A DNA stretch of 51,230 nucleotides, taken from contig CAUJHG010000067.1 in assembly GCA_963204785.1 (NCBI GenBank), forward strand, positions 1 through 51,230, in the 5' to 3' direction. Shown one piece after another: positions 30,074 to 42,719 of this stretch. Positions within the stretch are counted from its first letter, which is position 1. Each line of letters starts with the position of its first letter. The stretch comes from Pseudomonadota bacterium (GTDB taxonomy: Bacteria; Pseudomonadota; Gammaproteobacteria; Burkholderiales; Burkholderiaceae_E). The notes beneath the pieces were generated by a model, which searched no databases, was not told the DNA's origin, and was given only the letters and a program-made list of their open reading frames with translations. Position numbers and translations under genes: made by a program.

Positions 30074-30972
30074 AGATCCTGGTCACCGGAGTCTCCGGAC
30101 AGGTGGGCCGCGAGCTGCTGCGTACGCTCGCGCCGCTTGGCGAGGTGATCGGACTGGACCGCGCGGCGATGGACCTGGAAGCGCCGGAGTCGATCCGCGC
30201 CGAGGTCCGGCGCCTGGCGCCGGCGCTGATCTTCAACCCGGCCGCCTACACCGCGGTGGATCGCGCGGAGTCGGAGCCCGAGCTCGCGATGCGCATCAAC
30301 GGCCTCGCCCCCGGAGTTCTCGGCGAGGAGGCTGCCCGGCTGGGCGTGTGGCTGGTCCACTACTCGACCGACTACGTGTTCGACGGCAGCAGCGGGCGCC
30401 CCTGGCGCGAGGACGACCCGACCGCACCGCTGGGCGTCTACGGGCGCAGCAAGCTCGCCGGCGAGCAGGCGGTCGCGGCCAGCGGCTGCCGGCACGTGGT
30501 GCTGCGCACAAGCTGGGTCTACGGCCTGCACGGTCGCAACTTCCTGAGCACGATGCACCGGCTCGCCACCGAGCGCGACGAGCTGCGCGTCGTCGACGAC
30601 CAGGTGGGCGCGCCGACCACGAGCGCCGCGCTTGCCGAGGCCGGCGCAGCCCTCGCGCAGCGCCTGCTCGACGGCCCGCCGGCCACCGGGGGCGTCTATC
30701 ACATGAGCTGCGCCGGCGCGGTTTCCTGGTGCGGCTTCGCGCAGGCGATCGTCGACCGGCTGCCCGCGGTCGCGCGCGCGCTGGGCGCGCCGGCTCCGGT
30801 ACGGCGGCCCCGCGTGACGCCGATCCGCACCGAGGACTATCCGACGCCGGCGGCGCGCCCGCGCAACTCCGTGCTCGACAACGGCCGGCTCGCGCGCGAC
30901 TTCGGCCTGAGACTGCCGCACTGGGAGGCCGCGCTCGACGCGCTGCTGGCCGGCGCTGCGACGCCCGGTTGA
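30070..30972 (+). CDS. rfbD: dTDP-4-dehydrorhamnose reductase
   Basis: A protein of 300 aa that completes dTDP-L-rhamnose. NAD(P)-binding GVSGQVG at 7-13, STDYVFDG at 99-106 and the catalytic Y124/K128 pair in YGRSK. The ATG overlaps the rfbC stop (ATGA). The cluster ends here; no glycosyltransferase follows in the window, so the rhamnose acceptor is unknown. Confidence 0.97.
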   Translation: MKILVTGVSGQVGRELLRTLAPLGEVIGLDRAAMDLEAPESIRAEVRRLAPALIFNPAAYTAVDRAESEPELAMRINGLAPGVLGEEAARLGVWLVHYSTDYVFDGSSGRPWREDDPTAPLGVYGRSKLAGEQAVAASGCRHVVLRTSWVYGLHGRNFLSTMHRLATERDELRVVDDQVGAPTTSAALAEAGAALAQRLLDGPPATGGVYHMSCAGAVSWCGFAQAIVDRLPAVARALGAPAPVRRPRVTPIRTEDYPTPAARPRNSVLDNGRLARDFGLRLPHWEAALDALLAGAATPG

Positions 30973-31144
30973 GCAAGCGCCTGTCGAAGCCGGCGTCACT
31001 CGCCGCCCCTGCTGCACCACACGGCCCGATCGGCTTCGCGGACCTTCCCGATCGCCGGGGCGCGCCCGTCGGGACCTCGCGGCCTTGGATGCAGTCTCGG
31101 TTTCACCTGGTACGGCAGCTTCGGCCGACCGACTTGGGCTATAA

Positions 31145-33244
<2,100 letters not shown>

Positions 33245-33253
33245 GGGGGCGGG

Positions 33254-33772
33254 TCAGCTGCGCGGCGCCGCCGCGCCGCGGCCCAGCAGCGACAGAAGCA
33301 CCAGGCCGAGCGCGACGCCCAGAAGCAGGAAGGCGGTCGCGCTCCACAGTGCGAAGGGGATCCCCAGCAGCGGCAGGTTGGCCTCCGCGCACGAGGCGGT
33401 GGCCAGGAACATCGACGGCGCGAGCTCGTGCAGCGACAGCGCCATGATGATCCGGTCGGCCAGGGTCAGCAGGCAGGAATCGGTGCGTGATGCCACCAGC
33501 TGCTGGTAGAGCGCCACGGCCAGGCCGGCGACAGCGAACAGTCCGGCGAGCAGCGTGGCTCCGATGCGCGCCGGACGCGCGCGCAGCACCCAGGCGCCCA
33601 GCCCGCTGAGCACGCCCACGAGCAGGAACAGCAGGCGCTGCAGCACGCACCAGGCGCAAGGCTGCATGTCGAGCAGGTGCTGGGCCGCCTGGCCCAGAAC
33701 GAGCGCCAGCGCGCACAAGAGCGCGCTGGCGGTCAGCAGGCCGGCAGCGCCGGCGCGATTGCGATCAGGCAA
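33254..33772 (-). CDS. dsbB: Disulfide bond formation protein B
   Basis: A protein of 172 aa with four membrane helices. Essential cysteine pairs are C39/C42 (QPCAWC) and C100/C128. It passes electrons from DsbA to quinones. The best start is a TTG at 33772, preceded by GGAAGGA at 5 nt; there is no usable ATG in frame except within the upstream gene. This start overlaps the stop of the sulfide dehydrogenase flavoprotein gene by 8 bases, so translation is coupled. Confidence 0.88.
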   Translation of the reverse strand: MPDRNRAGAAGLLTASALLCALALVLGQAAQHLLDMQPCAWCVLQRLLFLLVGVLSGLGAWVLRARPARIGATLLAGLFAVAGLAVALYQQLVASRTDSCLLTLADRIIMALSLHELAPSMFLATASCAEANLPLLGIPFALWSATAFLLLGVALGLVLLSLLGRGAAAPRS

Positions 33773-35057
33773 GCATGTCCTTCCAGATGTTGCGCGCCCA
33801 CGCGTTCGCGTAGTCGCCTTCGAGCGCGGTGGGAGCAGGGGAAAGCCCGCCGGCGCCCTCCACCGACACCATCGTCTTCTTCTGCGCATCGTACCTGTGC
33901 ACCGAGGCGACGTGCACCGCGCGGGCGCTGTCGATGAAGCTGTAGCAGGCATTGTTCATCACCGGCGCCTGCGGCGTGCGGCCGTCGAAGGCCTCGACGA
34001 TCGCCGCGGCGGCGGCCTTGCCGTGCTGGTTGGCCATGTGGCCGGACTTCGGCATCGCCGGCGCCGAGAGCGTCGCATCGCCGAGCAGGTGCACGCCTGG
34101 CGCGACGGTGGACTCGAGGGTGCGCCAGTCCACCTGGCACCAGCGGTCGTTTGCGTTGACCAGCCCCGCCTGCCGCGCGATCGCGCCGGCTGCCTGTGGC
34201 GGGACGATGTTGAGCACCTCGGCCCTGGCCCGGTCACCGACCTCGGTGATCACGGTCCGGCTGCGCGCGTCGATCTCCACCACGTTGCTGTCGGGTCGAT
34301 ACTCGATGATGCCCTTGTAGAGGCCGTCGAAGGCGGCCCTGAACAGGCCTTTCTTGGAAGTGATGTCCGGATTGGCGTCGAGCACCAGCACCTTCGAGCG
34401 CGGCTTGTGCGCCTTGAAGTAGCTGGCGACCAGGCAGGCGCGCTCGTAGGGGCCGGGCGGGCAGCGGTAGGGTGCCAGCGGGACGCTCAGCAGGTAGACG
34501 CCGCCGTCGGGCATCTCTTCGAGCTGGCGGCGCAGCGCAACCGTCTGCGGGCCGGCCTTCCAGGCGTGCAGCACGGTCTCGCGCGCCGCGGCGTCCAGCC
34601 CCTGCACCGCGCCGAAGTCGAAGTCGACGCCCGGGGCCAGCACGATGCGCTCGAACTCCTGATCGGCGATCTTCCCGAAGCGCGCGCGCCTGCGCGCCGG
34701 GTCGATCGCCCGCACCTCGTCCTGCACGACCGTCACCCCGAGCTGGCGCAGGCCCTGGTAGCCGACGCTCAGGTCCTCGATCCGGCGCGAGCCTTCGAGC
34801 ACCAGGTTGGAGAGCGGGCAGGACACGAACCGCGCGTTGCGCTCGACCAGCAGCACCTCGATGCGGGCGCCGCCCCAGTGCTTCAGGTACTTCGCTGCCG
34901 TGGCGCCGCCGTAGCCCGCGCCCACCACCAGCACGCGCCCGGAGGTCTTCGTGTGCACCGCGGGCGCGAGGCCGGCGCACGCGCCCAGCGCACCGGTCGC
35001 GGCAAGACCGCCGAGAGCCCGGGCGAAGCGTCTGCGGGAGGAACGGATCTGCGTCAT
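33765..35057 (-). CDS. fccB: Sulfide dehydrogenase (flavocytochrome c) flavoprotein subunit
   Basis: A protein of 430 aa. The N-terminus has a twin-arginine motif (SSRRRFARALGG), so export by Tat as a folded flavoprotein is expected. The FAD-binding fold starts at VLVVGAGYGGATAAKYL. C199 (YRCPPGPYERAC) and C371 (MNNACYSF) sit where the redox-active disulfide of FccB/SoxF lies. It should oxidise sulfide, or a related sulfur species, and pass electrons to the c-type cytochrome encoded just upstream. It is followed with overlap by dsbB. Confidence 0.9.
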   Translation of the reverse strand: MTQIRSSRRRFARALGGLAATGALGACAGLAPAVHTKTSGRVLVVGAGYGGATAAKYLKHWGGARIEVLLVERNARFVSCPLSNLVLEGSRRIEDLSVGYQGLRQLGVTVVQDEVRAIDPARRRARFGKIADQEFERIVLAPGVDFDFGAVQGLDAAARETVLHAWKAGPQTVALRRQLEEMPDGGVYLLSVPLAPYRCPPGPYERACLVASYFKAHKPRSKVLVLDANPDITSKKGLFRAAFDGLYKGIIEYRPDSNVVEIDARSRTVITEVGDRARAEVLNIVPPQAAGAIARQAGLVNANDRWCQVDWRTLESTVAPGVHLLGDATLSAPAMPKSGHMANQHGKAAAAAIVEAFDGRTPQAPVMNNACYSFIDSARAVHVASVHRYDAQKKTMVSVEGAGGLSPAPTALEGDYANAWARNIWKDMLA

Positions 35058-35067
35058 CGCCGCACCC

Positions 35068-35394
35068 TCACTTCGAGCGGCTGGCGAAGAAGTCCGCCAG
35101 CTGCGCGATCTGCGCGTCCGTGTAGCCCCTGGCGATCTGCTGCATGACCGTCGTCTTGCGGGTGCCGGCGCGAAACGCGTTCATCTGCTCGATCAGGAGG
35201 CTGCGCGACTGCCCCGCGAGGCTGGGGATGCCGTCGCTGCCGGTGGAGCGGCCGTCGGTGCCATGACAGCCGGCGCAGGTGGCGGCCAGGTAGCGGCCCG
35301 CGTCGGGGTCGGCAGCACGCGCCGGCAGCGCGCCGGCGAGCAGCACCGCGGCAAGTGCGACGGCCGGCGCTGCCGCCCGCATCTTCTGGTTCAT
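35068..35394 (-). CDS. Small c-type cytochrome, partner of the sulfide dehydrogenase
   Basis: A protein of 108 aa with a signal peptide (AVALAAVLLAGALPARA). One heme site CAGCH at 40-44 and a likely axial Met M84 in TTVMQQIARGYTD. It lies 10 bases before the flavoprotein gene and is the expected electron acceptor (FccA/SoxE role), but it has one heme rather than the two of some flavocytochromes c. Confidence 0.88.
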   Translation of the reverse strand: MNQKMRAAAPAVALAAVLLAGALPARAADPDAGRYLAATCAGCHGTDGRSTGSDGIPSLAGQSRSLLIEQMNAFRAGTRKTTVMQQIARGYTDAQIAQLADFFASRSK

Positions 35395-35580
35395 CTTCGG
35401 TCGTCCTCCGGGATCGCATGCATTTCGGCCAGCGCAGGCTATCGCCCCCGGGCCGGGCCCGCCATCTTCTGCCCTGGCGGGATAAGCATATCGACGGCTG
35501 CGGACGCCGCGAAAACGCGAAGAGGCGGCCCGCGCCGCCCCTTGCGTGACTGCGCGGCCCGCGGGCCGCGGATCGCGCGC

Positions 35581-37886
<2,306 letters not shown>

Positions 37887-37890
<4 letters not shown>

Positions 37891-38195
37891 GCTTCCTCCA
37901 TCACGCACTGCAGCGGATGCTGGTGCTCGCGTGAATAACTGCAAACCTGCTCGACCTTGGTCGCGGCGACGTCGCGCGGATATACGCCACAGACGCCACG
38001 GCCTTCGCGATGCACCTTCAACATCACCTGCGTAGCCTTCTCCCGCCCCATCCCGAAGAACTTCTGGAGCACGCTCACCACGAATTCCATCGGGGTGAAG
38101 TCGTCGTTCAACAGCAGGACCTGATACATCGGCGGCGGCGCGAGCCGAGATTCCTGCCGCTCCACCACCGTGGAGGGATCGTGCTTGGTCGCCAT
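37887..38195 (-). CDS. clpS: ATP-dependent Clp protease adaptor ClpS
   Basis: A protein of 102 aa from the ATG at 38195, or 105 aa from the ATG at 38204; neither start has a strong ribosome binding site. It delivers N-degron substrates to ClpAP. The fold is marked by [20 protein letters not shown], the substrate-pocket region, and [23 protein letters not shown]. It is coupled to clpA and divergent from the cold-shock gene. Confidence 0.95.
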
Positions 38196-38340
38196 GAATC
38201 CCATTCTAACGAGTCGCTGCGGTGCTGCAAGGAGCAGCGGTCCTGTGGCGAGGCCGGAACGTGCGGGCGGTCACACCGGGGCGACCTGCGCCCGGCACCG
38301 GTCGATCGTTGGACCCTCCATATCGCTGCACCGGGTTGCC

Positions 38341-38369
38341 TTGACAAGCACTTTGCATTGAAAAAGAAT
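38341..38369 (+). promoter_or_regulatory. Promoter of the cold-shock gene with a long leader
   Basis: TTGACA at 38341-38346 and AAGAAT at 38364-38369 with 17 bases between them. A leader of about 120 nt would follow before the ATG at 38500, as is typical for cspA-type genes whose leader acts as an RNA thermosensor. The leader structure was not computed. Confidence 0.65.
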
Positions 38370-38499
38370 CCCTGCGTGCCTTGGGGTCGTATCCCTGAGT
38401 CGCCGCCGCCCGCGTCAAGCATGAACCGATATCGGGGCGGGCGGGGCATCCTTCCAGGGGGTGCCGCACGCATCGGTGTTCAACCTAGGGATGGCAGTC

Positions 38500-38703
38500 A
38501 TGGCAACGGGTACCGTCAAGTGGTTCAACGACGCCAAGGGGTACGGGTTCATCACGCCGGACGACGGCGGTGAGGACCTGTTCGCACACTTCTCGGCGAT
38601 CATCGGCCACGGATTCAAGAGCCTCAAGGAAGGGCAGAAAGTGCAGTTCGAGGTCGTGGCGGGCCCGAAGGGCAAGCAGGCTTCCAACATCCAGGGACAA
38701 TAG
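38500..38703 (+). CDS. Cold-shock domain protein (CspA family)
   Basis: A protein of 67 aa, one OB-fold with RNP1 KGYGFI and RNP2 DLFAHF. It binds single-stranded nucleic acids. Two ATGs lie in frame; the one at 38500 is chosen because TAGGG lies about 10 nt before it and it gives the standard [10 protein letters not shown]-terminus. It is monocistronic with a clear terminator. Confidence 0.96.
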   Translation: MATGTVKWFNDAKGYGFITPDDGGEDLFAHFSAIIGHGFKSLKEGQKVQFEVVAGPKGKQASNIQGQ

Positions 38704-38744
38704 TCGCTCATCGCGCCGCGGGTTGCGGCGCCTGGATCGGAAAG

Positions 38745-38768
38745 CGCCGGGGGCTCCCCGGCGTTTTT
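38745..38768 (+). terminator. Rho-independent terminator of the cold-shock gene
   Basis: Stem CGCCGGGG (38745-38752), loop GCT, stem CCCCGGCG (38756-38763), then TTTTT. It lies about 40 bases after the stop codon. Confidence 0.9.
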
Positions 38769-38829
38769 CGTTTCGGGCTCGCGCCGCGCCCGGGAACGCC
38801 CCTCCGGGATGCAGGTTGACTCAATTGTG

Positions 38830-38859
38830 TTGCGAATCATTCGCATTTGTCTTTACATT
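38830..38859 (+). promoter_or_regulatory. Fur-box-like palindrome overlapping the receptor promoter
   Basis: TGCGAATCATTCGCA at 38831-38845 is a perfect palindrome (7-base arms, one central base). It resembles Fur boxes in betaproteobacteria (AAT-x-ATT core). TTGCGA at 38830-38835 and TACATT at 38854-38859 with 18 bases between them could be the promoter, so a bound repressor would block it. Iron control of the receptor gene is inferred. Confidence 0.65.
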
Positions 38860-38924
38860 TAATTACGAGCTCGTTACCGTGCGGATCGAGGTCCTCATCC
38901 CCCTCTCCTGCAACCGGAAACGAC

Positions 38925-41156
38925 ATGACCCGATCCCGCCTCGCTTCCCGCTCCACCCGCCTCGTGCTGCACTGTGCGCTGGGCTGCCTCGCCCCGGCGC
39001 TCGCGCTGGCCCAGCAGTCCGACGAAGCCGATCTGGCGACGCCGATGGCGACGCTCGGCGAGGTGCGCATCGTCGCCCGCCCCGAGGATCCCCAGAGCTC
39101 GGCGGGATCTGCCTATGTCCTCACCGAGCGCGAACTCGCCAAGTTCCAGGCGACCAACGTGCACAGCATCCTGCGCAGCGTCCCGGGCGTGTACCTGCGC
39201 GAGGAGGACGGCCTGGGCACCTTCCCGCGCATCGGGATCCGTGCCTCGTCCTCAGGGCGCAGCGATCGCATCTCGATCATGGAAGACGGCGTGCCTGCCG
39301 CGATGGCGCCCTACGCAAACCCCTCGGCCTACTACTTTCCGACCGTCGGTCGCATGAGCAGCATCGAGGTGCTCAAGGGGCCCGAGCTGCTGCTCTACGG
39401 TCCGCAGACGACCTCGGGCGCGATCAACCTGCTGTCCACGCCGATCCCCTCGAAGCCCGCCGGTTACCTGAACCTGGAACTCGGCAACCAGGACAACCGC
39501 AAGCTGCACGGCTGGGCCGGCGGCAGCTATGGGCAGTGGGGCGTGCTGGTGGAGACCTGGCAGCGCGACACCGACGGTTTCCAGCGGATCGACCGCTCGG
39601 AGCGCAGCGCGGGCAGCGACGCGTCCGAGTACCTTGTCAAGCTGCGCTGGCGCAGCGCCCCCGGGGCACGGTTCGCCCAGCAGATCGACCTGAAGCTGTT
39701 CCAGGGCGACGAGAAGGCCGACGTCAGCTATCTGGGGCTGACCGACGCCGACTTCCGCCGCGACCCGGACCGCCGCTACGGACTGAGCGAACTCGAACGG
39801 ATGAACCGCGGCCGCAAGTCGGCGAGCCTGCGTCACCAGATCGCCCTGGACGCCGACACGCTCCTGACCACCACCGCCTACCGGGCCGACACCTACCGGC
39901 ACTACACCCGACTGGGCCAGATCAATGGCGTGGGCATCGGTGGTACCGGAGTGACCTGGGCAGTGAACAACGGGCTCGCCAACGGCGCCCTCCTGCAGGG
40001 GATCCTGGACGGGACCGCCGACACCACCCATGCCAACGGAGTCCGCTACAACCACAACAACCAGGATTTCACCGCCACCGGAGTGCAGGCCGAACTGCTG
40101 CGCGGGTTCGCCACCGGCAAGGTGCGCCACGAGCTGATCGCGGGAGTTCGGGCGCACCGGGACGAGACGCGCAGCGCCAGCCCCCTCAGCTACTACCGGC
40201 AGGTCAACGGCAGCCTGGTGTTCGATCGCTTCACGGAAGCATCGGCCACCGCGGGCGAGGCCAGGGCGCTGTCCTTCTGGATCGGCGATCGGATCGACCT
40301 GGGCCGGCTGAAGCTCCTTCCGCTGCTGCGCCACGAGCGGATCGAGACGCACGCCAACGTCGCGCAGCCGCGCACCGACACCAACAGCAACCGCCAGAAC
40401 GAAACCACGCTCGGCCTGGGCGCGAACTACGCGCTCTCCGAGCGCTGGACGCTGCTGGCCGGCGTCCACCAGGGCTTCGCGCCACCCGGATCGTCCGCCG
40501 GCCGCGGAACCCGCGGCGAGGAGAGCCTGAACCTCGAGGCTGGCGTGCGCTGGCGCAGCGAGCGCGGCGGCTTCGATGCGATCGCGTTCCACAGCGACTA
40601 CAGCAACGCCCTGCGCAACTGCCTGGTGGCCAACCCCTGTCCGGGCGGCGTGACCGAAGGCACGCAGCAGGCCGGCTCGAAGGACGTCTACGGCCTCGAG
40701 TTCGGCGCCTTCGCGGAGCTCGGCCGCATGGGCGGCCTGAGCTTCCCGGCGCGCCTGGCCTATACCTACACCGACGGCAAGTACACGCGCGACTCGGACC
40801 TTGCCAGCGGCGTGCGCAAGGGCGACGTGCTGGACTACACACCCAGGCACGTCGGCTCCCTGCAGCTCGGGGCCGAAAGCGCAGCGGGCTGGAACGCCTA
40901 CGCCTCGTTCAACTACAGCGACGGGGTCTGCGTGACCACGACCTGCAAGCGCGAGGGTGTCGACACCCGGTTCCTGCGCACGCAGAGCCTGTTCACGGTG
41001 GACCTCGCGGCCTCGCTGCGGGTGACCCCGTCACTGGATCTGTACGCGAGGGTCGAGAACCTGTTCGACCAGCGGCGGATCACGCACCGTGGAGCCGACG
41101 GGGCCCGCGGCAATCCGGCGCGCTACTTCGGGGTGGGCCTGCGGGCGCGCTTCTGA
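38925..41156 (+). CDS. TonB-dependent outer membrane receptor (FecA-like)
   Basis: A protein of 743 aa. It has a signal peptide (LVLHCALGCLAPALALA), a plug domain at about 45-165 (LRSVPGVYLREEDGLG, MEDGVPAAMAPYANPS, GPQTTSGAINLL) and a beta barrel that ends in the C-terminal aromatic F (GLRARF). The plug resembles FecA-type siderophore or ferric citrate receptors. No sigma factor/anti-sigma pair or ABC transporter lies next to it in the window. Probable Fur control, see the palindrome upstream. The ligand cannot be assigned. Confidence 0.9.
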   Translation: MTRSRLASRSTRLVLHCALGCLAPALALAQQSDEADLATPMATLGEVRIVARPEDPQSSAGSAYVLTERELAKFQATNVHSILRSVPGVYLREEDGLGTFPRIGIRASSSGRSDRISIMEDGVPAAMAPYANPSAYYFPTVGRMSSIEVLKGPELLLYGPQTTSGAINLLSTPIPSKPAGYLNLELGNQDNRKLHGWAGGSYGQWGVLVETWQRDTDGFQRIDRSERSAGSDASEYLVKLRWRSAPGARFAQQIDLKLFQGDEKADVSYLGLTDADFRRDPDRRYGLSELERMNRGRKSASLRHQIALDADTLLTTTAYRADTYRHYTRLGQINGVGIGGTGVTWAVNNGLANGALLQGILDGTADTTHANGVRYNHNNQDFTATGVQAELLRGFATGKVRHELIAGVRAHRDETRSASPLSYYRQVNGSLVFDRFTEASATAGEARALSFWIGDRIDLGRLKLLPLLRHERIETHANVAQPRTDTNSNRQNETTLGLGANYALSERWTLLAGVHQGFAPPGSSAGRGTRGEESLNLEAGVRWRSERGGFDAIAFHSDYSNALRNCLVANPCPGGVTEGTQQAGSKDVYGLEFGAFAELGRMGGLSFPARLAYTYTDGKYTRDSDLASGVRKGDVLDYTPRHVGSLQLGAESAAGWNAYASFNYSDGVCVTTTCKREGVDTRFLRTQSLFTVDLAASLRVTPSLDLYARVENLFDQRRITHRGADGARGNPARYFGVGLRARF

Positions 41157-41309
41157 GAACGCGCTTCCGGGCAAGACAGGCCCGAGGGCGCGCGCAGGCG
41201 GGGGCAGGTGCGGTCCTTGGCAGCACCGGCGGCGAACGGCTGAAGCGCCTGTCGAGGAGCGCGCGGCGCCGCCTGAGCCCGACGCCGTCGCAGCCCTGAA
41301 CGGGCCTGC

Positions 41310-41564
41310 TCAGCAAGCTGCAGCCGTGCCCTGCAGAGCAAGACGCAGCGCGTCGTAGCCGCCGACGTGGGTGAGCGCACCATCCCGCTCGATGAAGGTC
41401 TGCGGCAGGCTGCGCACCGGCCGCCCGACCCTGGCCTGCAGGTCCGCGACGCTGATCTCCCGTCCCACGGTGAGGTAATGGAACGGGACGGACTGCATCT
41501 GGCACAGCAGCCTGCTCTTGCGGCATTCGGTGCAATCGTCCTTGCCGTAGATGATGACTTGCAT
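41310..41564 (-). CDS. Glutaredoxin-like protein of the ribonucleotide reductase operon
   Basis: A protein of 84 aa starting MQVIIYGKDDCTECRKSRLL. The redox motif is C11-x-x-C14 (CTEC), and LPQTFI supplies the cis-proline segment. AAGGA lies about 9 nt before the ATG at 41564. It is the third gene after nrdA and nrdB, so it most likely reduces the C-terminal cysteines of NrdA, as NrdH or phage glutaredoxins do. Longer upstream frames in this region are shadows of nrdB. Confidence 0.85.
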   Translation of the reverse strand: MQVIIYGKDDCTECRKSRLLCQMQSVPFHYLTVGREISVADLQARVGRPVRSLPQTFIERDGALTHVGGYDALRLALQGTAAAC

Positions 41565-41602
41565 GAGTGTGCTTTCCTTGGGCGAAATGGAATGCGGCAA
41601 CG

Positions 41603-42700
41603 TCAGAAATCGGCGTCGAACACCTGGTTTTCGTCGTCGCGACGCATCACGCCGACCTTGTAGGCCGCGATGTCCTGCTCCTGCGGGGAGGCCTGGGTCC
41701 GGGAGATGTTGAGCCACTTCTCCATGAACTTGAGCGGATTGTGCGCAGGCAGCGTGAAGCGCCCGGTGGACAGTCCCAGCGTCTGGTAGACGTCCTTGGC
41801 GCAGTAGAGCGTCCAGGCGGAAAGGCGGTCGGCATTCATGCCGACCAGTTCGCGGCCGTCGGAGAACAGGTAGTCGATCCAGCGCAGCTCGCTGTCGATG
41901 ACTTCCTCGATCATCTTCTCGATGCGCCCGCGGCACTGGACAAAGGCGTTCTGGCCGCGCTCGGTGGACAGTTCGTGCCGCAGCACGGCCCGATCGAGCT
42001 CGACATGGATTTCCAGCTCGTCCTGCGCGATCTTCTGGATCGCCTTGCCGATGGGCTGGAACAGACCGGTGTCGCAGATCGCGAAGGTGACGGCAAAGCT
42101 CGCCATGAACTGGATGCGCTCCATGCACAGCAGCGCGACGATGGTCATGAACACCGTGTTGTAGGTGGACTGATCGTTGGGCAACTGCCCGATCGCGTAC
42201 CGGTGCGAGGCCTCGTAGCCCTCGGCGAAGACGCTCGCCACCTCCTGCAGTCGCTCGTGCGCCTGCTGCACGCGCAGGATCTCGTCGAGAATGACGCCTG
42301 GGTCGTCGAACGAGTTGCGCACGATCTCCGAATACGTCGCCGCGTGCACCACCTCGTTGTCCGAGATGCGCTGCCAGGCGGCCCACAGCTCGCTGGAAGT
42401 GATGAAGGGCGCCAGCACCGGGGCAATGGCGCGGGACGCCACCGAATCGGCCTCCCACTGCCAGGCCAGGGTCTTGATCATCATGTCGAAGGTGGCGCGC
42501 GAGCAGGACTTGAAGTCGGCATTGCACGAGGAGTAGTCGAACTCGTTCTCGTCCCAGTCGAGCGACTTCTGCGCCTTGTACAGCTTCCAGATGTCGGGGT
42601 AGTGGCGGTTGACGGTATCGAACAGCCCCGGGCGCTGGCCAAGCAGCAGCAGGGGCTTGCGGTAGTCGGTCTTGTCGTGGTTGAAGACGGTCTCGAGCAT
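41603..42700 (-). CDS. nrdB: Ribonucleoside-diphosphate reductase, beta subunit (class I R2)
   Basis: A protein of 365 aa. The di-iron ligands and radical tyrosine of R2 are visible: D85, E116, H119 and Y123 (DNEVVHAATY), E194 (CMERIQFMASF), then E228 and H232. In E. coli R2 the last two are E-x-x-H; here they are E-x-x-x-H, one residue longer. The C-terminal tail DDENQVFDADF should bind NrdA. Overall it looks closer to phage-type R2 proteins than to the enterobacterial form, which is an impression and not a computed tree. It follows nrdA by 19 bases. Confidence 0.93.
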   Translation of the reverse strand: MLETVFNHDKTDYRKPLLLLGQRPGLFDTVNRHYPDIWKLYKAQKSLDWDENEFDYSSCNADFKSCSRATFDMMIKTLAWQWEADSVASRAIAPVLAPFITSSELWAAWQRISDNEVVHAATYSEIVRNSFDDPGVILDEILRVQQAHERLQEVASVFAEGYEASHRYAIGQLPNDQSTYNTVFMTIVALLCMERIQFMASFAVTFAICDTGLFQPIGKAIQKIAQDELEIHVELDRAVLRHELSTERGQNAFVQCRGRIEKMIEEVIDSELRWIDYLFSDGRELVGMNADRLSAWTLYCAKDVYQTLGLSTGRFTLPAHNPLKFMEKWLNISRTQASPQEQDIAAYKVGVMRRDDENQVFDADF

Positions 42701-42719
42701 GATCTGGAGCTCCCGGGTC

